DNA of 64,000 nucleotides from Neocallimastix lanati (nom. inval.) (taxonomy: Eukaryota; Neocallimastigomycota; Neocallimastigomycetes; Neocallimastigales; Neocallimastigaceae): NCBI GenBank assembly GCA_016946835.1, contig JACVTC010000088.1, positions 147,501 through 211,500 of the forward strand, in the 5' to 3' direction. Under the pieces are notes generated by a model, which made no database searches, was not told the DNA's origin, and worked only from the letters and a program-made list of their open reading frames with translations. Shown piece by piece: positions 21,536 through 33,159 of this stretch. Numbering within the stretch: the first letter of the stretch is position 1; the number at the start of each line of letters is the position of its first letter. A program made the position numbers and the translations under genes.

Positions 21536-23938
21536 AAAAAATAATAAAATTAAAAAAAAAATAAAATTAAAAAAAATAAAAAAAAAATAATAAATTAAAC
21601 ATATTAAAAAAATAAAATAAAATAAAAAATAAAAATATTAAAATAGTTTAAAATAATAAAATAAAATAAAAAATAAAATAAAACTATTATTATACAATCA
21701 TTACATTATAAATATAATTATCTATCTATTAATATATAATATATATTATTTATTATCATATTCTCATAAGAAAATAATAAATATGAATATAAAAAATAAT
21801 AATATCCTCTATTATAAAATATTTATTATATAAAATAAAAAAAAAAATATAAATAAAAAAATAAATTTATAAATTTATAAATTTATAAATATATATATGT
21901 AAATATATGTAAATATTTTAAAAAATTTAATATATATATATATTTATTTAAATAAAACCTAAATTAAATTATTCAATAAATCGAAGTAAACCCTTCAAAT
22001 AAATAAATAATAAATAAATAAATAAATATTTATATAAAATTAAATAAATAAAAATAAATAAATAATTTTAATAATAAAATATCAAAATAAAAAATAAAGT
22101 TGTACTTTGGAAATAAAAAAAAAAATTATTTTTTCTTTTTTTTTTTTTTAGTTGTACTTTTTAATTTTTTATTTTTTCATATTCTATTTAATTATACTAT
22201 ATTAAATATTAATCTATATAATAATTTTGTGTTACTTTCCTTTTTTTTAAAAAAAAAAAAAAAAAATTCGATGATCAGAAAGAATCATCTCTATAAATTT
22301 TAAGATGCCAAAAGTAATAATTAAACCAAGAAACAAACAAGATATAAATAAATAAATAAATAAAAAGTATCATTAATAATTATTCAATTCTTATTTTATT
22401 TATTATAGTTGATATTATTACAAAAAAAAAAAAAAAAAGTAAATAAATAATAAAATTTTGGATATTCTGTTTCATTTTTTTAATTAATTATTAGTATACC
22501 ATTATGTTTTTAATTAAGTTTTAAAATATTTTAAAATTTTATATATATTTTTATATTTATATAATTTATATAATTTATATTTATATATATAATTTATATT
22601 TCTTTTTTCTTTTTTCTTTTTCTTTTTTCCACTGTCATTTGAAGTTAAATTAGGAGTTTAATTTAAATTGATTATATTTTCTTTACAATAATTAATATAT
22701 TAATATATATCTTATATTAATTATTGTAAAGTAAATATAATCAACAATAATTAATCTATTTTTTTTATATATTTATTCAACAATTAATCTATTTTATACA
22801 TAAATATTTAACATTAATCTATTTTTTATATATATGTTGTACAAAAATAATTAATATAAAAGATAATCTTATTATATATTAAAATATTAAATTAAATAAA
22901 TCATTATAATATAATATAATATATTATATTATATTGTTATTATTATTCAATTAACCGTCACCAAAAAATTAAAAAGATTGAAAAAATTAAAAAAAATAAA
23001 ATAATAAAATATATAAATATATTTATAATATATATGAATCTTTAATCTAAACAGTAATATTAAAATCTTTTTATATTAGAGAATAATATAAAAAGATTTG
23101 AATATTTAATAAATTTTATTATTATTATTATTATTTATATATTATTTTTATAATTATTAATAATTAATAATTATTATTATTATTATTATTATTATATAAT
23201 CTAACTATTTATTATTATTTTATTCCATCTTATTTTATTTTATTTTATTTTTTTATTTTGAAATTAAATATTTATATAAATAAATATATAAAGAAATAAA
23301 CAAATATAATTTTTATTAAAAGAATTTATTTATTTGTTTATTTTTTTTTACTTTTTAGAAAATACAAGTTTTTATATTATATTAAAACTAAATTTATATT
23401 ATTAAAAAATTAGTATCACAATTATTACATAATTATAATCATTAAAGTTTAAATTTGACATTTTACTTTTGAGAAAAAAAAATATATATATAATATGAAT
23501 ATAAGATATAAAAAAGTTTTTGAAGTTTACTCTTTTTAATAATTATAAAAAAAAAATAATAATAATAATAATAGTAATAATAGTAATAATAATAATAAAA
23601 GAATAAAAACAAAACAATAAAATAAAATAAAATAAAATAAAATAAAATAAAATAAAATAAAATAAAAAGAAAAAGTTTTTTAATTTTATAAAATATTAAA
23701 ATAGAATTGAAATTAAAAAAAAAAAAAAGTAGAAATAAAAGTTATTAATAAATAAAAGTATAATTATTTAAAAATAAAAAATTGAAATTTAATAAAAATT
23801 TAAATTTCAAGATAAATTAAAAATCAATAATAATAATAATATATTTTATTAAAAAAAAAAAAATAATACATAAATAAATAAAAATAAATATCTATTTTTA
23901 AAGAGTTATTTTTTAAAAAAAAAAATAATAATAATATA
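21536..23938. other. Intergenic region between the two subtilase genes
   Basis: No gene was found. It contains A/T homopolymers, (TAAA)n, TTTTTC pyrimidine tracts near 22.6 kb, the long inverted repeat at 22668-22744, three CAATTAATCTATTTT-like repeats at about 22745-22830, and (AAAAT)n at about 23615-23665 before the next gene. Confidence 0.7.
22668..22744. repeat. 32-bp inverted repeat between the subtilases
   Basis: The arms 22668-22699 and 22713-22744 are reverse complements with one mismatch, around a 13-nt loop. It may be a hairpin-forming 3' element of the upstream gene or a tiny palindromic mobile element. Confidence 0.7.
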
Positions 23939-26776
23939 ATGAATTCATTTTCATTGCTATATATATTTGTTGCTTTTATTAACTATTCTCTTGTTGTATT
24001 AGCAAAAAATCATTATTATATTATTTCAATTAGAAGAAATGAATCTGATATAGAATATGATAAATCAACCAAAAACATTCAGTATGCCATTGATAACTTC
24101 GTCAATGATAGAATGAATGACATTTACAATATTATATATGAAAATGAAAATACCTATACATTAGACAATGGTAAAAAAGATTCAAAATTAGAAGAACTCA
24201 AATTATATAAGTTAGAAAAAAGAAGTAATTATAGAAAAAGGTTAATATTTAAGGATAGAAATAGAGTGAAAGATTACAAAACCAATGGCAATAAACGTTC
24301 AGTTGATACCAATGAAGTTGAAGAAATTGAAATTGAATCAGATCTAGTTAGTCCTATTTGTCCAATTTTAAATTATTATGCTGTAAGGGCATATTTATCT
24401 GATAATATAGTCGACATAGTTAAACAAATTCCAAATGTTATTGCTGTTGAAAGATCCAAAAAATTAAAAAATGCTAGTCAATATAATTATTTTGATATTA
24501 AACAAATAAAAAAAGAAACTCATTGGTCTGATGTTAGTGTTCAAGAAAATAATTATCATATCAATGATCATTTTACCCATTTATCTATACTTTCTCAAGA
24601 TAAATACACTGAGAGTGATGATAGTAATTATGATTTCAATTATTATTATCCATCTACTGCTGGTAAAGGTATCGACGTTTTTTTAATTGATAATGGTCTT
24701 TGGATAAATAATAATGATTTTGATACATATGAAGGAACTAAGGATCAACGAACCATAACTTGTGATGCTGTCATTAGTAATGGTATCATTAGTCCTACCG
24801 AGGATAAAAGTAAATGTATCATTAAAGAAACTAGGACTGACAGAACGCTTAGTGATGGTAGTTTTTATCCAGAACACGGTGTTATGACATCATCTGTTGT
24901 TGGTGGAACAACCTATGGTGTTGCTAAAAAAGCTAATATCCATATGATCGCTACAGAATATGAAACAATTGATGATTTAGCAGCTTTTGATTTTATTAAG
25001 CAAAAAGGTAAACCACATAAGACGGTCATTAATATATCACGTAGTGGTGAAGAAGAATTCAGTGATAGTATCCAAAATAAGATAAATGAATTAACGGATT
25101 ATGGTATTATCATATTTGTAGCTGCCGGAAATGATAGTTCTGACTGTTGTGAGATTAATGAAAATTATTTTGGTCTTTCGAAATATTCACATTTATATGG
25201 AAGTTATGAAAATGTTATTACAGTAGGAGCATTAGAATTTACACGTGAAAGAAATAAAAAAGACATTAGTAGAGCTTATTATTCAAATTATGGTCCATGT
25301 GTAGATGTTTATGCACCAGGAAAAGTTATTGCAGCTGATAGTTATAAAGGATACTCCAATTTTACCCTTGCTGAAGGAACTTCCTTCGCTACACCAATTG
25401 TTACTGGTGTGGCTGCTACTCTAATGTCTGAACATCCAGAAATTGATTTTACCTATCAATCTATGAAAAAATTATTAATTGATATGTCAATAAAGGATGT
25501 CATTGACTATCTTCCTTCTGGTACTCCAAATCATCTTATTAATAATGGAAAGCATACCATTTATGAACCATTTAAATGTAATGATCCATCAGGAAAATAT
25601 AATTGTAAATCAGATTGCTGTGGTAAAAATGGTCGATGTGTTGATATTGATTCTTATTCCACTGAGGAATGCATTATTGAAAATGGATGTCAAACAAAGT
25701 ATGGTAAGTGTCTCAATCTTAATTACGAAGATCCAAAATTCACAAAGGAAGAGCGTAAACTAGTTGTGGTCCATCGATGCAAAGAAGAATTAAAACCTTT
25801 TGAAAAATGCATGTTCATCACGGTAAATAGATTTTATCGACCAATCATTTCTCCTGATAGGATAGATGGATTTTGTGTAGATTTTAGAAAATATCATTGT
25901 CAAAACTTTTATTACGAGCCATATAAATATGCTCCAAGTTGTGAAGAAGCACAAAATTATGAGTACTTTACATACTTGGACCGAGAATATGAAGAGGAAG
26001 AAAACATTATGATGGATAATTATGTACCAATTCCTTCAAGAGAATTAATTATTAATAGTTTATTCTGTGCTCGAGACTATCGTAATGGTAAGGAGGAATT
26101 ATGCTCAGCTGCAAAAGTACTTTATACTTCTAAAGAAGAAAAATTCCGAATTGAAAATTGTTATTCTGAAGAATGTCGTCAAAGTTACCTTGAATTCGTA
26201 AATTATCAAATTCGTTCCAATGAAAGAATGGGATATAGAACTAAAGATTTAGTAGAATTAAGAGATTATTTGAATTCAGAAGAATGTCTCTCTGCAAAAT
26301 TAAATGTAGGCCCAAAGGCTAATTCATCTACAACCACTGCTACTTCAACTACCACCACTGCTATTAAAACTACTTCTTCTACCCTTCCAAATAAAACTAC
26401 TAAAACCACCACCACTAAGAAAAATACAACTACCCTTCCAAAAACTACTACTACTACTACTACTACTAATAAAACTACTACAAAGAAAAGTACTACTACT
26501 ACTACCAACAAATCTACCAAGAAAACCTCCCAAAAAATCAATAGTAAAACCACTAAAAAAGTCATTAAAAAAACCACAAAAAAAGTCATTACAAAAGTAA
26601 AAACCACTAAAATTGTTAATAAAAATATACCAACTTCAACTGTAACTCATCGATGTGGACCAGAATTTGGACGTTGTGCCGAACCGGGAACTTGTTGTAG
26701 CAAAAAAAATTACTGTGGTAAAACGAATAGTTATTGTGGGGTAGGCTGTCAACCAGCCTATGGTATTTGTAAATAA
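23939..26776 (+). CDS. Secreted subtilisin-like protease with two chitin-binding modules and a 10-Cys domain (945 aa)
   Basis: This is a tandem paralogue of the gene at 18743. Layout: signal peptide (1-22), propeptide-like region with conserved VNDRMNDIYNII and a KR site at 119-120, S8 catalytic domain with Asp251 (FLIDNGL), His313 (PEHGVMTSS), Asn398 (AAGND) and Ser482 (EGTSFATP), hevein-like module (C547-C591), 10-cysteine domain (C614-C783), Thr/Lys-rich linker (about 795-900), and a terminal type-1 chitin-binding module (C906-C944, CCSKKNYCGKTNSYC), which has the classical eight-cysteine pattern. It is likely secreted and anchored to chitin-bearing walls or targets; the substrate is unknown. 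It is intact with no intron and lies about 2.4 kb downstream of its paralogue on the same strand, probably as a separate transcription unit. Confidence 0.92.
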   Translation: MNSFSLLYIFVAFINYSLVVLAKNHYYIISIRRNESDIEYDKSTKNIQYAIDNFVNDRMNDIYNIIYENENTYTLDNGKKDSKLEELKLYKLEKRSNYRKRLIFKDRNRVKDYKTNGNKRSVDTNEVEEIEIESDLVSPICPILNYYAVRAYLSDNIVDIVKQIPNVIAVERSKKLKNASQYNYFDIKQIKKETHWSDVSVQENNYHINDHFTHLSILSQDKYTESDDSNYDFNYYYPSTAGKGIDVFLIDNGLWINNNDFDTYEGTKDQRTITCDAVISNGIISPTEDKSKCIIKETRTDRTLSDGSFYPEHGVMTSSVVGGTTYGVAKKANIHMIATEYETIDDLAAFDFIKQKGKPHKTVINISRSGEEEFSDSIQNKINELTDYGIIIFVAAGNDSSDCCEINENYFGLSKYSHLYGSYENVITVGALEFTRERNKKDISRAYYSNYGPCVDVYAPGKVIAADSYKGYSNFTLAEGTSFATPIVTGVAATLMSEHPEIDFTYQSMKKLLIDMSIKDVIDYLPSGTPNHLINNGKHTIYEPFKCNDPSGKYNCKSDCCGKNGRCVDIDSYSTEECIIENGCQTKYGKCLNLNYEDPKFTKEERKLVVVHRCKEELKPFEKCMFITVNRFYRPIISPDRIDGFCVDFRKYHCQNFYYEPYKYAPSCEEAQNYEYFTYLDREYEEEENIMMDNYVPIPSRELIINSLFCARDYRNGKEELCSAAKVLYTSKEEKFRIENCYSEECRQSYLEFVNYQIRSNERMGYRTKDLVELRDYLNSEECLSAKLNVGPKANSSTTTATSTTTTAIKTTSSTLPNKTTKTTTTKKNTTTLPKTTTTTTTTNKTTTKKSTTTTTNKSTKKTSQKINSKTTKKVIKKTTKKVITKVKTTKIVNKNIPTSTVTHRCGPEFGRCAEPGTCCSKKNYCGKTNSYCGVGCQPAYGICK

Positions 26777-26874
26777 ATTTATTATTAATACTATTTATAA
26801 TAATAATAATTATTAAAAAAAAAAAATAAAAAAATAAAAAAATAAAATAGTAAAAAATAACTAATTAAATATAC

Positions 26875-26921
<47 letters not shown>

Positions 26922-27168
26922 TAAGTATAAATATAAATATAATAATGTATAAAACATATAAAACATTATTAATCCGTAATAGTATTAAAAGTAATATAAA
27001 AAATATTTTTTAAATATACAAATTAATAATATAAAAAAAATATATATATATAATAGAAATAATATACTAATTAAGTAGTAATCCCCAATATATAAAAATC
27101 ATCAAAATAATAATTTAATATTAGTAATTTTAATTAGTATTTTTTTTTTAATAAAATATTATTCCTAG

Positions 27169-27203
<35 letters not shown>

Positions 27204-27308
27204 TAATTAAAATTATTAAAGTAATAATAATAATCAAAATAATTTAATTATTTTTAATTATTGTTAAAAAATAATAATAATAATAATCATAATAGATATA
27301 GATGTTTA

Positions 27309-27856
27309 TTTATTTATTATTTTTATTTTAATATTATTTTTTTTATAAAAATAAATATTTTAGTAAAGTAAAATATAATATAATATAATATAATAATAAT
27401 AATAATAAAATAATAATTTAATAATAAAATAATAATTTAAGAATTTATATTTATTAAAGTACATTAATTATTATAAATAAAAAACATAAAAAAAAAAAGA
27501 AAAATAAAATAACAAAAATAAAAAGAAAAAGAAAAAGAAAAAAAAATTACAAAAAGAAAATAATAATAATAAAATAATAATATTTATTTATTATTTTTAT
27601 TTTAATATTATTTTTTTTATAAAAATAAATATTTTAGTAAAGTAAAATATAATATAATATAATATAATAATAATAATAATAAAATAATAATTTAATAATA
27701 AAATAATAATTTAAGAATTTATATTTATTAAAGTACATTAATTATTATAAATAAAAAACATAAAAAGAAAAAGAAAAATAAAATAACAAAAATAAAAAGA
27801 AAAAGAAAAAGAAAAAAAAATTACAAAAAGAAAATAATAATAATAAAATAATAATA
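27309..27856. repeat. 274-bp direct tandem duplication
   Basis: 27309-27582 and 27583-27856 are almost identical, each running from TTTATTTATTATTTTT to a (TAA)n end, including TTAAAGTACATTAATTAT and a polypurine (AAAAAG)n stretch. Confidence 0.9.
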
Positions 27857-27895
27857 ATAATAATTAATATATATTAAAATAAAATAAGTAAAAAC

Positions 27896-27951
<56 letters not shown>

Positions 27952-28553
27952 AACTAAATAAAAAATTTAAATTAAATGAATAATTTTTTTTTTTAAAAAA
28001 AAAAAAAACTTTTTTTATAACTTATTAAATTATTGAATTCTGATTTTTTTTTATTTTTATTTTTTATTTTTTAAAGTATTATTAAATATATAAAGATATA
28101 ATATCTAAATGATGATACAGAGAATAGGTGAAATTCTAATAATTTAAAAACATAAATAACATAATTAGATATAAATATTATTAGTATTAGTATTAGTATT
28201 TTAAATTTATTATTATTTTTTTTTATTATATTTTTCATAACATTAAAAAAAAAAAAGTTTTATATAATAAACCTTTTATTGAAAAAGAATATTTTTTATC
28301 AATAATAATAAAAACATGTGTATAACATGTATATATATATTACTTTTATAATTTAAAAAATAAAAAATAAATGAAAAAAGTTAAAAATATAATAATATAA
28401 AAAAAATAAAAATTAAAAATTAAAAAATAAAAAATTTAATAAAGAAATAAAAAATATAAATACAAAAATATAAAAAATTAAAAATTAAAAAATATAAAAT
28501 ATAAAGAAATAAAGAAATATAAAAAATAAAATAAAATAAAATAAAATAAAATA

Positions 28554-29345
28554 AATAGTAGAATATAAGTATAAAGTACAAATTGAATAAAATAAAATAA
28601 AATAAAATAAAATAAAATAAATAGTAGAATATAAGTATAAAGTACAAATTGAATAAAATAAAATAAAATAAAATAAAATAAAATAAAATAAATAGTAGAA
28701 TATAAGTATAAAGTACAAATTGAATAAAATAAAATAAAATAAAATAAAATAAAATAAAATAAATAGTAGAATATAAGTATAAAGTACAAATTGAATAAAA
28801 TAAAATAAAATAAAATAAAATAAAATAAAATAAATAGTAGAATATAAGTATAAAGTACAAATTGAATAAAATAAAATAAAATAAAATAAAATAAAATAAA
28901 ATAAAATAAATAGTAGAATATAAGTATAAAGTACAAATTGAATAAAATAAAATAAAATAAAATAAAATAAAATAAAATAAATAGTAGAATATAAGTATAA
29001 AGTACAAATTGAATAAAATAAAATAAAATAAAATAAAATAAAATAAAATAAAATAAAATAAAATAAAATAAAATAAAATAAAATAAAATAAAATAAATAG
29101 TAGAATATGAATATAATTAAAGTACAGATTGAATAAAATAAAATAAAATAAATAGTAGAATATGAATATAATTAAAGTACAGATTGAATAAAATAAAATA
29201 AAATAAAATAAAATAAATAGTAGAATATGAATATAATTAAAGTACAGATTGAATAAAATAAAATAAAATAAAATAAAATAAAATAAAATAAAATAGTAGA
29301 ATATGAATATATTTAAAGTACAGATTGAATAAAATAAAATAAAAT
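28554..29345. repeat. Minisatellite with 11 cores, two variants
   Basis: A core beginning AATAGTAGAATAT recurs 11 times, separated by (AAAAT)n of varying length. The first seven cores read ...AAGTATAAAGTACAAATTG and the last four ...GAATATAATTAAAGTACAG. The same core occurs in inverted orientation near 38.0 and 49.8 kb. The Phe/Tyr/Leu-rich minus-strand frames here are repeat translations. Confidence 0.9.
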
Positions 29346-29413
29346 AAAATAAAATAAAATAAAATAAAAATATAAAAATATAAAAATATAAAAATATAAA
29401 AATATAAAAATAT

Positions 29414-29456
<43 letters not shown>

Positions 29457-30127
29457 AAAATATAAAATTATAAAAATATAAAATTATAAAAATATAAAAT
29501 TATAAAAAAATAAAAAAAAAAAAATTGAATATATGTTTTATAATTATTAAATAAATTTTTACCACTAAAATATTTACATTTTTTTAAAAATATAAATAAA
29601 TAATTAAATAGTATATTTTATATTTTTAATAATATGATTATATTTTTCTTTTTTATTCTAAAAAATCAGTAATATAGATTTATATTTAAAAAATTCAAAT
29701 TTATATTTTAGATAATTAATATCTTCAAAGAAGAAGTTTTATATTATAAATTATTATTTTTGTTATTATTATTTTATTTTTTTTTTTTAAATAAAATTTT
29801 ATTCCAAAAAATTAATTTTTTTTTTAAAAACAAAACGTTTTAAAAAATATTAAATTTATAACAATCAAATATATTGATTGATATTATATATACTACTACT
29901 TTCTAATTTAAACTTTTTTTATTTTTTTTTTATGTTATTTTTTAACATTTAACTATATATTTATCTTCATATAATGAATAAATGATATAATTATCATATC
30001 GTTTCCATATTTAGCTAAAACAAACTAAGGATGCGTTATCAACTACCATTAGACAATATTTATCATTAATTTTTAGATGAAAATGCTCATCAACCACTAT
30101 TAGATGATTTTTTTTATAATTAAATTT

Positions 30128-30770
30128 TTAAATGGAAATGTACACATTGTGAATGCAGAGAATATCCCAAAGAGAAAAGAGAATGACGTCACAATAAGCC
30201 AATGTAATTGGAGAACCTAAGATACCATCAGAAACGTATGCTTTTATTATTTTTTTTTTTTTTTTTTTTTTTTTTACATTGTACAAATAGTAAGTTTCGG
30301 TTTTAACAATTGGAGTTAAGTACGTTAGGTGTAAAAAATAGTAATTTCCGTACCAAATATACCTCACCATTGATCATTTTAGTTACCCCATTGACCATCA
30401 CTGTCAATGTCAATAGTGATAACAATAGCATTTGGATCAGAGCAACATGGTTAATCTAAAGCTTCAAAAAAACCAAAAAAAAAAAAAAAAAGAGTACTTA
30501 GAGTTGGATTGTGATCCCCAAGTGTAGAACTTTTTTCAGTATCAGTCTTAGCAAATGTATTTTAGTTCAATTTCAATCTCATTGTTTTGTACATATCCTT
30601 TTTCATTTAATACACCAATATAGTTATCAGTGACTGTAGGAGTTAACGGGGTTGAAAATTCACCAAAAAAATTTTTTTAATCAGGATTATTCCAAACAAT
30701 TTCTCTCTATTATAGAATCAACAATTTTTTACCATTCTAGCTCCCAAGTGTTCCATTCAGATCATTCGTC
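30128..30770 (-). pseudogene. Decayed host gene of unknown family
   Basis: Base composition is clearly richer in G and C than around it. On the minus strand, protein-like pieces occur in different frames: STPLTPTVTDNYIGVLNEKG with following residues (30664 to about 30550), PNAIVITIDIDSDGQWGN (about 30440-30385) and SDGILGSPITLAYCDVILFS (about 30240-30160). Stops, frame changes and T-runs (for example 30251-30275, where the 80-codon frame at 30128-30370 has Lys codons) separate them. I do not recognise the family. It could be an old duplicate of a host gene elsewhere; the direction follows from the length of open stretches. Confidence 0.5.
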
Positions 30771-30808
30771 CTTGCTTGTTTCATAATTCATAAAGTTTTT
30801 ATTATTAG

Positions 30809-30859
<51 letters not shown>

Positions 30860-30972
30860 GCTTGTTCATATCAATACTACTACTATCTTTACTTTTATAA
30901 ATTGTTTGTATATTTTGAGGGTATGAAAAATCTAAAATAAACTTTATAAAAATTAAATACAGCATATATTCA

Positions 30973-31017
<45 letters not shown>

Positions 31018-31149
31018 TTCAACTCACTCTATAAAAAATATATAATGTTTTAAGTATTAAATTAAAAACTAAATATTTTTTATTATTATGTTATTAATTT
31101 AGTTGTGGTCTCCTCTCAAAATATTAAATTTGTGACTTTCTTATATTGT

Positions 31150-31347
31150 ATATAATTTCACATACATAATATAGTGGTTCAGGATATTAATTTTAAAATT
31201 CATGTATTGTTAATATATGGACAGTTTTAATTAAATAAAAAAAAATATATATTATATAATTTCATATACATATACATAATATAATGGTTCAGAAGATAAA
31301 TTTTAAAAATTCATCTATTCTTAATATATTGACAATTTTAATTAATT
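31150..31347. repeat. Diverged ~100-bp tandem duplication upstream of the GPI-protein gene
   Basis: TATATAATTTCA...TACATAATATA(G/A)TGGTTCAG occurs from 31150 and again from 31252, with substitutions and indels. Confidence 0.7.
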
Positions 31348-31543
31348 AAAAAAATAATAATAATAATAAAATAAAATAAAATTTAAAGATTATAATATAA
31401 TAAAACAAATTTAATTAATTATTTTTTTATTTATTTTTTTTTTTTTATTTTTTTATTTTTTTATTTTTTGTTATATTCGTACTACTTTAATTATTATAAA
31501 TTAAAGTTTTAAGTAGTACAATTTAAATATTATATTCTATCCT

Positions 31544-31584
<41 letters not shown>

Positions 31585-31794
31585 TTATTTTTATTATAAA
31601 TAACATTAAAATTATTCAAATAAAAATTTTTAAATTCAAAAAAATTTTTTTAAAAATTATAATAATAATAATAATAATAATAATAAGTTGAAAGTAGTTA
31701 AATTAAATAAAAAAGGATTTCTACTTCTATATATATAATAAAAATTTTTATTTTATTTACTATTTTATATATAAACAGAAAAAGTAAAAAAAAA

Positions 31795-32484
31795 ATGAAA
31801 TTCTTTAATTTTTATTTTTGTTTAATAATTGCTATTTCATCTTATGCCCACAATATTAATACTAAAAGAAATATTTCCTTAGATGAAGATGCCTTATGGG
31901 AAGGAATAAGTAAAGAATGTGATGAAGAATTAGAAAATACCGAATATTCTGAATGCATGACAAAAGTAACTCTAAATAATTATAAGCAATTTTGTCCAGC
32001 TATTAAAACCGAAAAATGTCAAAAGTTTTATGAAAATCCAATGAATTATTTACCTGCTTGTAAAAATGAGCCTAAAATTGAAGAGTTATTTCAGTCAACT
32101 TTTATGGAAATGTCAAAAATATCCTATGAATTAGAATGTGCATTAGATGAGAATGGTGATTTATGTCCAATAGCTATGGCTATGATTTTAAAGGATAGTG
32201 GAAATGAAATTTTAGAAGATACTTGTAAATCAAAGGCTTGCACAGATACTGCCATTAAAGTATATAAGGGTTTTACTGTAGATAATTTATCAAACCTTCA
32301 AGAATTATCATTTACTGGTGGATCTTTTAGCTACAATGAAATAACTTCAATGAGTAAACTAGTCAAGGCATTAGAGTCTGATAAATGTAAATCTCAACAT
32401 GTTAAAAGTAATGCTAGTAACATTAAAACCAATACTTCTTTATTATTCTCTTTGCTTTTATTATTATTATTATTATTATTTTAA
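31795..32484 (+). CDS. Small secreted, probably GPI-anchored 10-cysteine protein (229 aa)
   Basis: The family is not recognised. An N-terminal signal peptide (1-18) is followed by a KR site at 24-25, then ten cysteines at 42, 54, 67, 75, 89, 115, 124, 144, 149 and 198. The protein ends in SLLFSLLLLLLLLLF after a small-residue Ser/Asn/Thr stretch, typical of GPI-anchor addition. The cysteine framework equals that of the C-terminal domain in the two subtilases: CX7CX13C and CX4C spacings are identical, and the EEL, F/Y..P..Y.P..C and D..G..C contexts recur. The protein is therefore a free-standing version of that domain held at the cell surface. It could be a partner, decoy or processing relative of the proteases (inference). 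A TATATAAA at about 31768, 25-30 bases before the ATG, may be a promoter element. Confidence 0.85.
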   Translation: MKFFNFYFCLIIAISSYAHNINTKRNISLDEDALWEGISKECDEELENTEYSECMTKVTLNNYKQFCPAIKTEKCQKFYENPMNYLPACKNEPKIEELFQSTFMEMSKISYELECALDENGDLCPIAMAMILKDSGNEILEDTCKSKACTDTAIKVYKGFTVDNLSNLQELSFTGGSFSYNEITSMSKLVKALESDKCKSQHVKSNASNIKTNTSLLFSLLLLLLLLLF

Positions 32485-33106
32485 TAGTCATATTTAAATA
32501 TTCTACTAAATAAATAGAAAAGTATAACCTATCGTTAAATCACTTATAATGCTTTATTAAATATTATTTTCAAAAATTTAATAACGAAAATAAATAAATA
32601 AGTTAAATAAATAAATAAGTTAAATAAATAAATAAACTAAATAAATAAATAAATTAAATAAATAAATAATTTAAAAAATAAATAAACTAAATAAATAAAC
32701 TAAATAAATAAATAAATAAATTAGATAAAATAAATAAACAATATTATCATAATATAAATAAATAAATAAATAATTATTAGATTAATTAAATAAAAAAATT
32801 TTTTAATTTCATTATTAATTGTGTGACAATACTCGTTTGTGTTTATCGAACTCAATAATAGAAAGGGATTTCCCCCCCTCCCTCCCATCCATCTTCAGGG
32901 ATGTATCTTTCTTCTATCAGATTTTTTTTTTTTTAAGGAACAAATCATAATAAATTCTGTGATACCAAAGGTGATAATAAAAAATCCAAACATCGCTTAA
33001 TGAATGTTTTAGTACAATTTTCTATATAAAATCTTTAAAATTTCAAATATAAAAATTGAACTTAACATATATGTAAAATTTATATAAATTATAATATATT
33101 ATTTAT

Positions 33107-33159
33107 ATAAGTTTAATTTTTGAATTTTACGAAATGTAAGATTCAAAAATTAAACTTAT
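33107..33159. repeat. 18-bp inverted repeat
   Basis: ATAAGTTTAATTTTTGAA (33107-33124) and its exact reverse complement (33142-33159) surround a 17-nt loop. An isolated hairpin with no gene directly attached. Confidence 0.7.

Larger units (their letters stand above)
26777..31794. other. Repeat-rich intergenic region with one host pseudogene
   Basis: No intact gene is present. It holds long A-runs (26881-26917, about 27898-27949), a 274-bp tandem duplication (27309-27856), the 28.5-29.3 kb minisatellite, AATATAAA microsatellite DNA (29346-29515), the minus-strand pseudogene (30128-30770), a diverged ~100-bp duplication (31150-31347), and the upstream region of the next gene. Confidence 0.7.

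Noticed and set aside
28420-29007. Minus-strand frames rich in Phe, Leu and Tyr
   Set aside because: Several overlapping frames are open only because of (AAAAT)n and the minisatellite core.
30128-30370. Intact 80-aa gene on the minus strand
   Set aside because: The frame runs through a T-run coding poly-Lys and joins unrelated pieces; it is part of a pseudogene.
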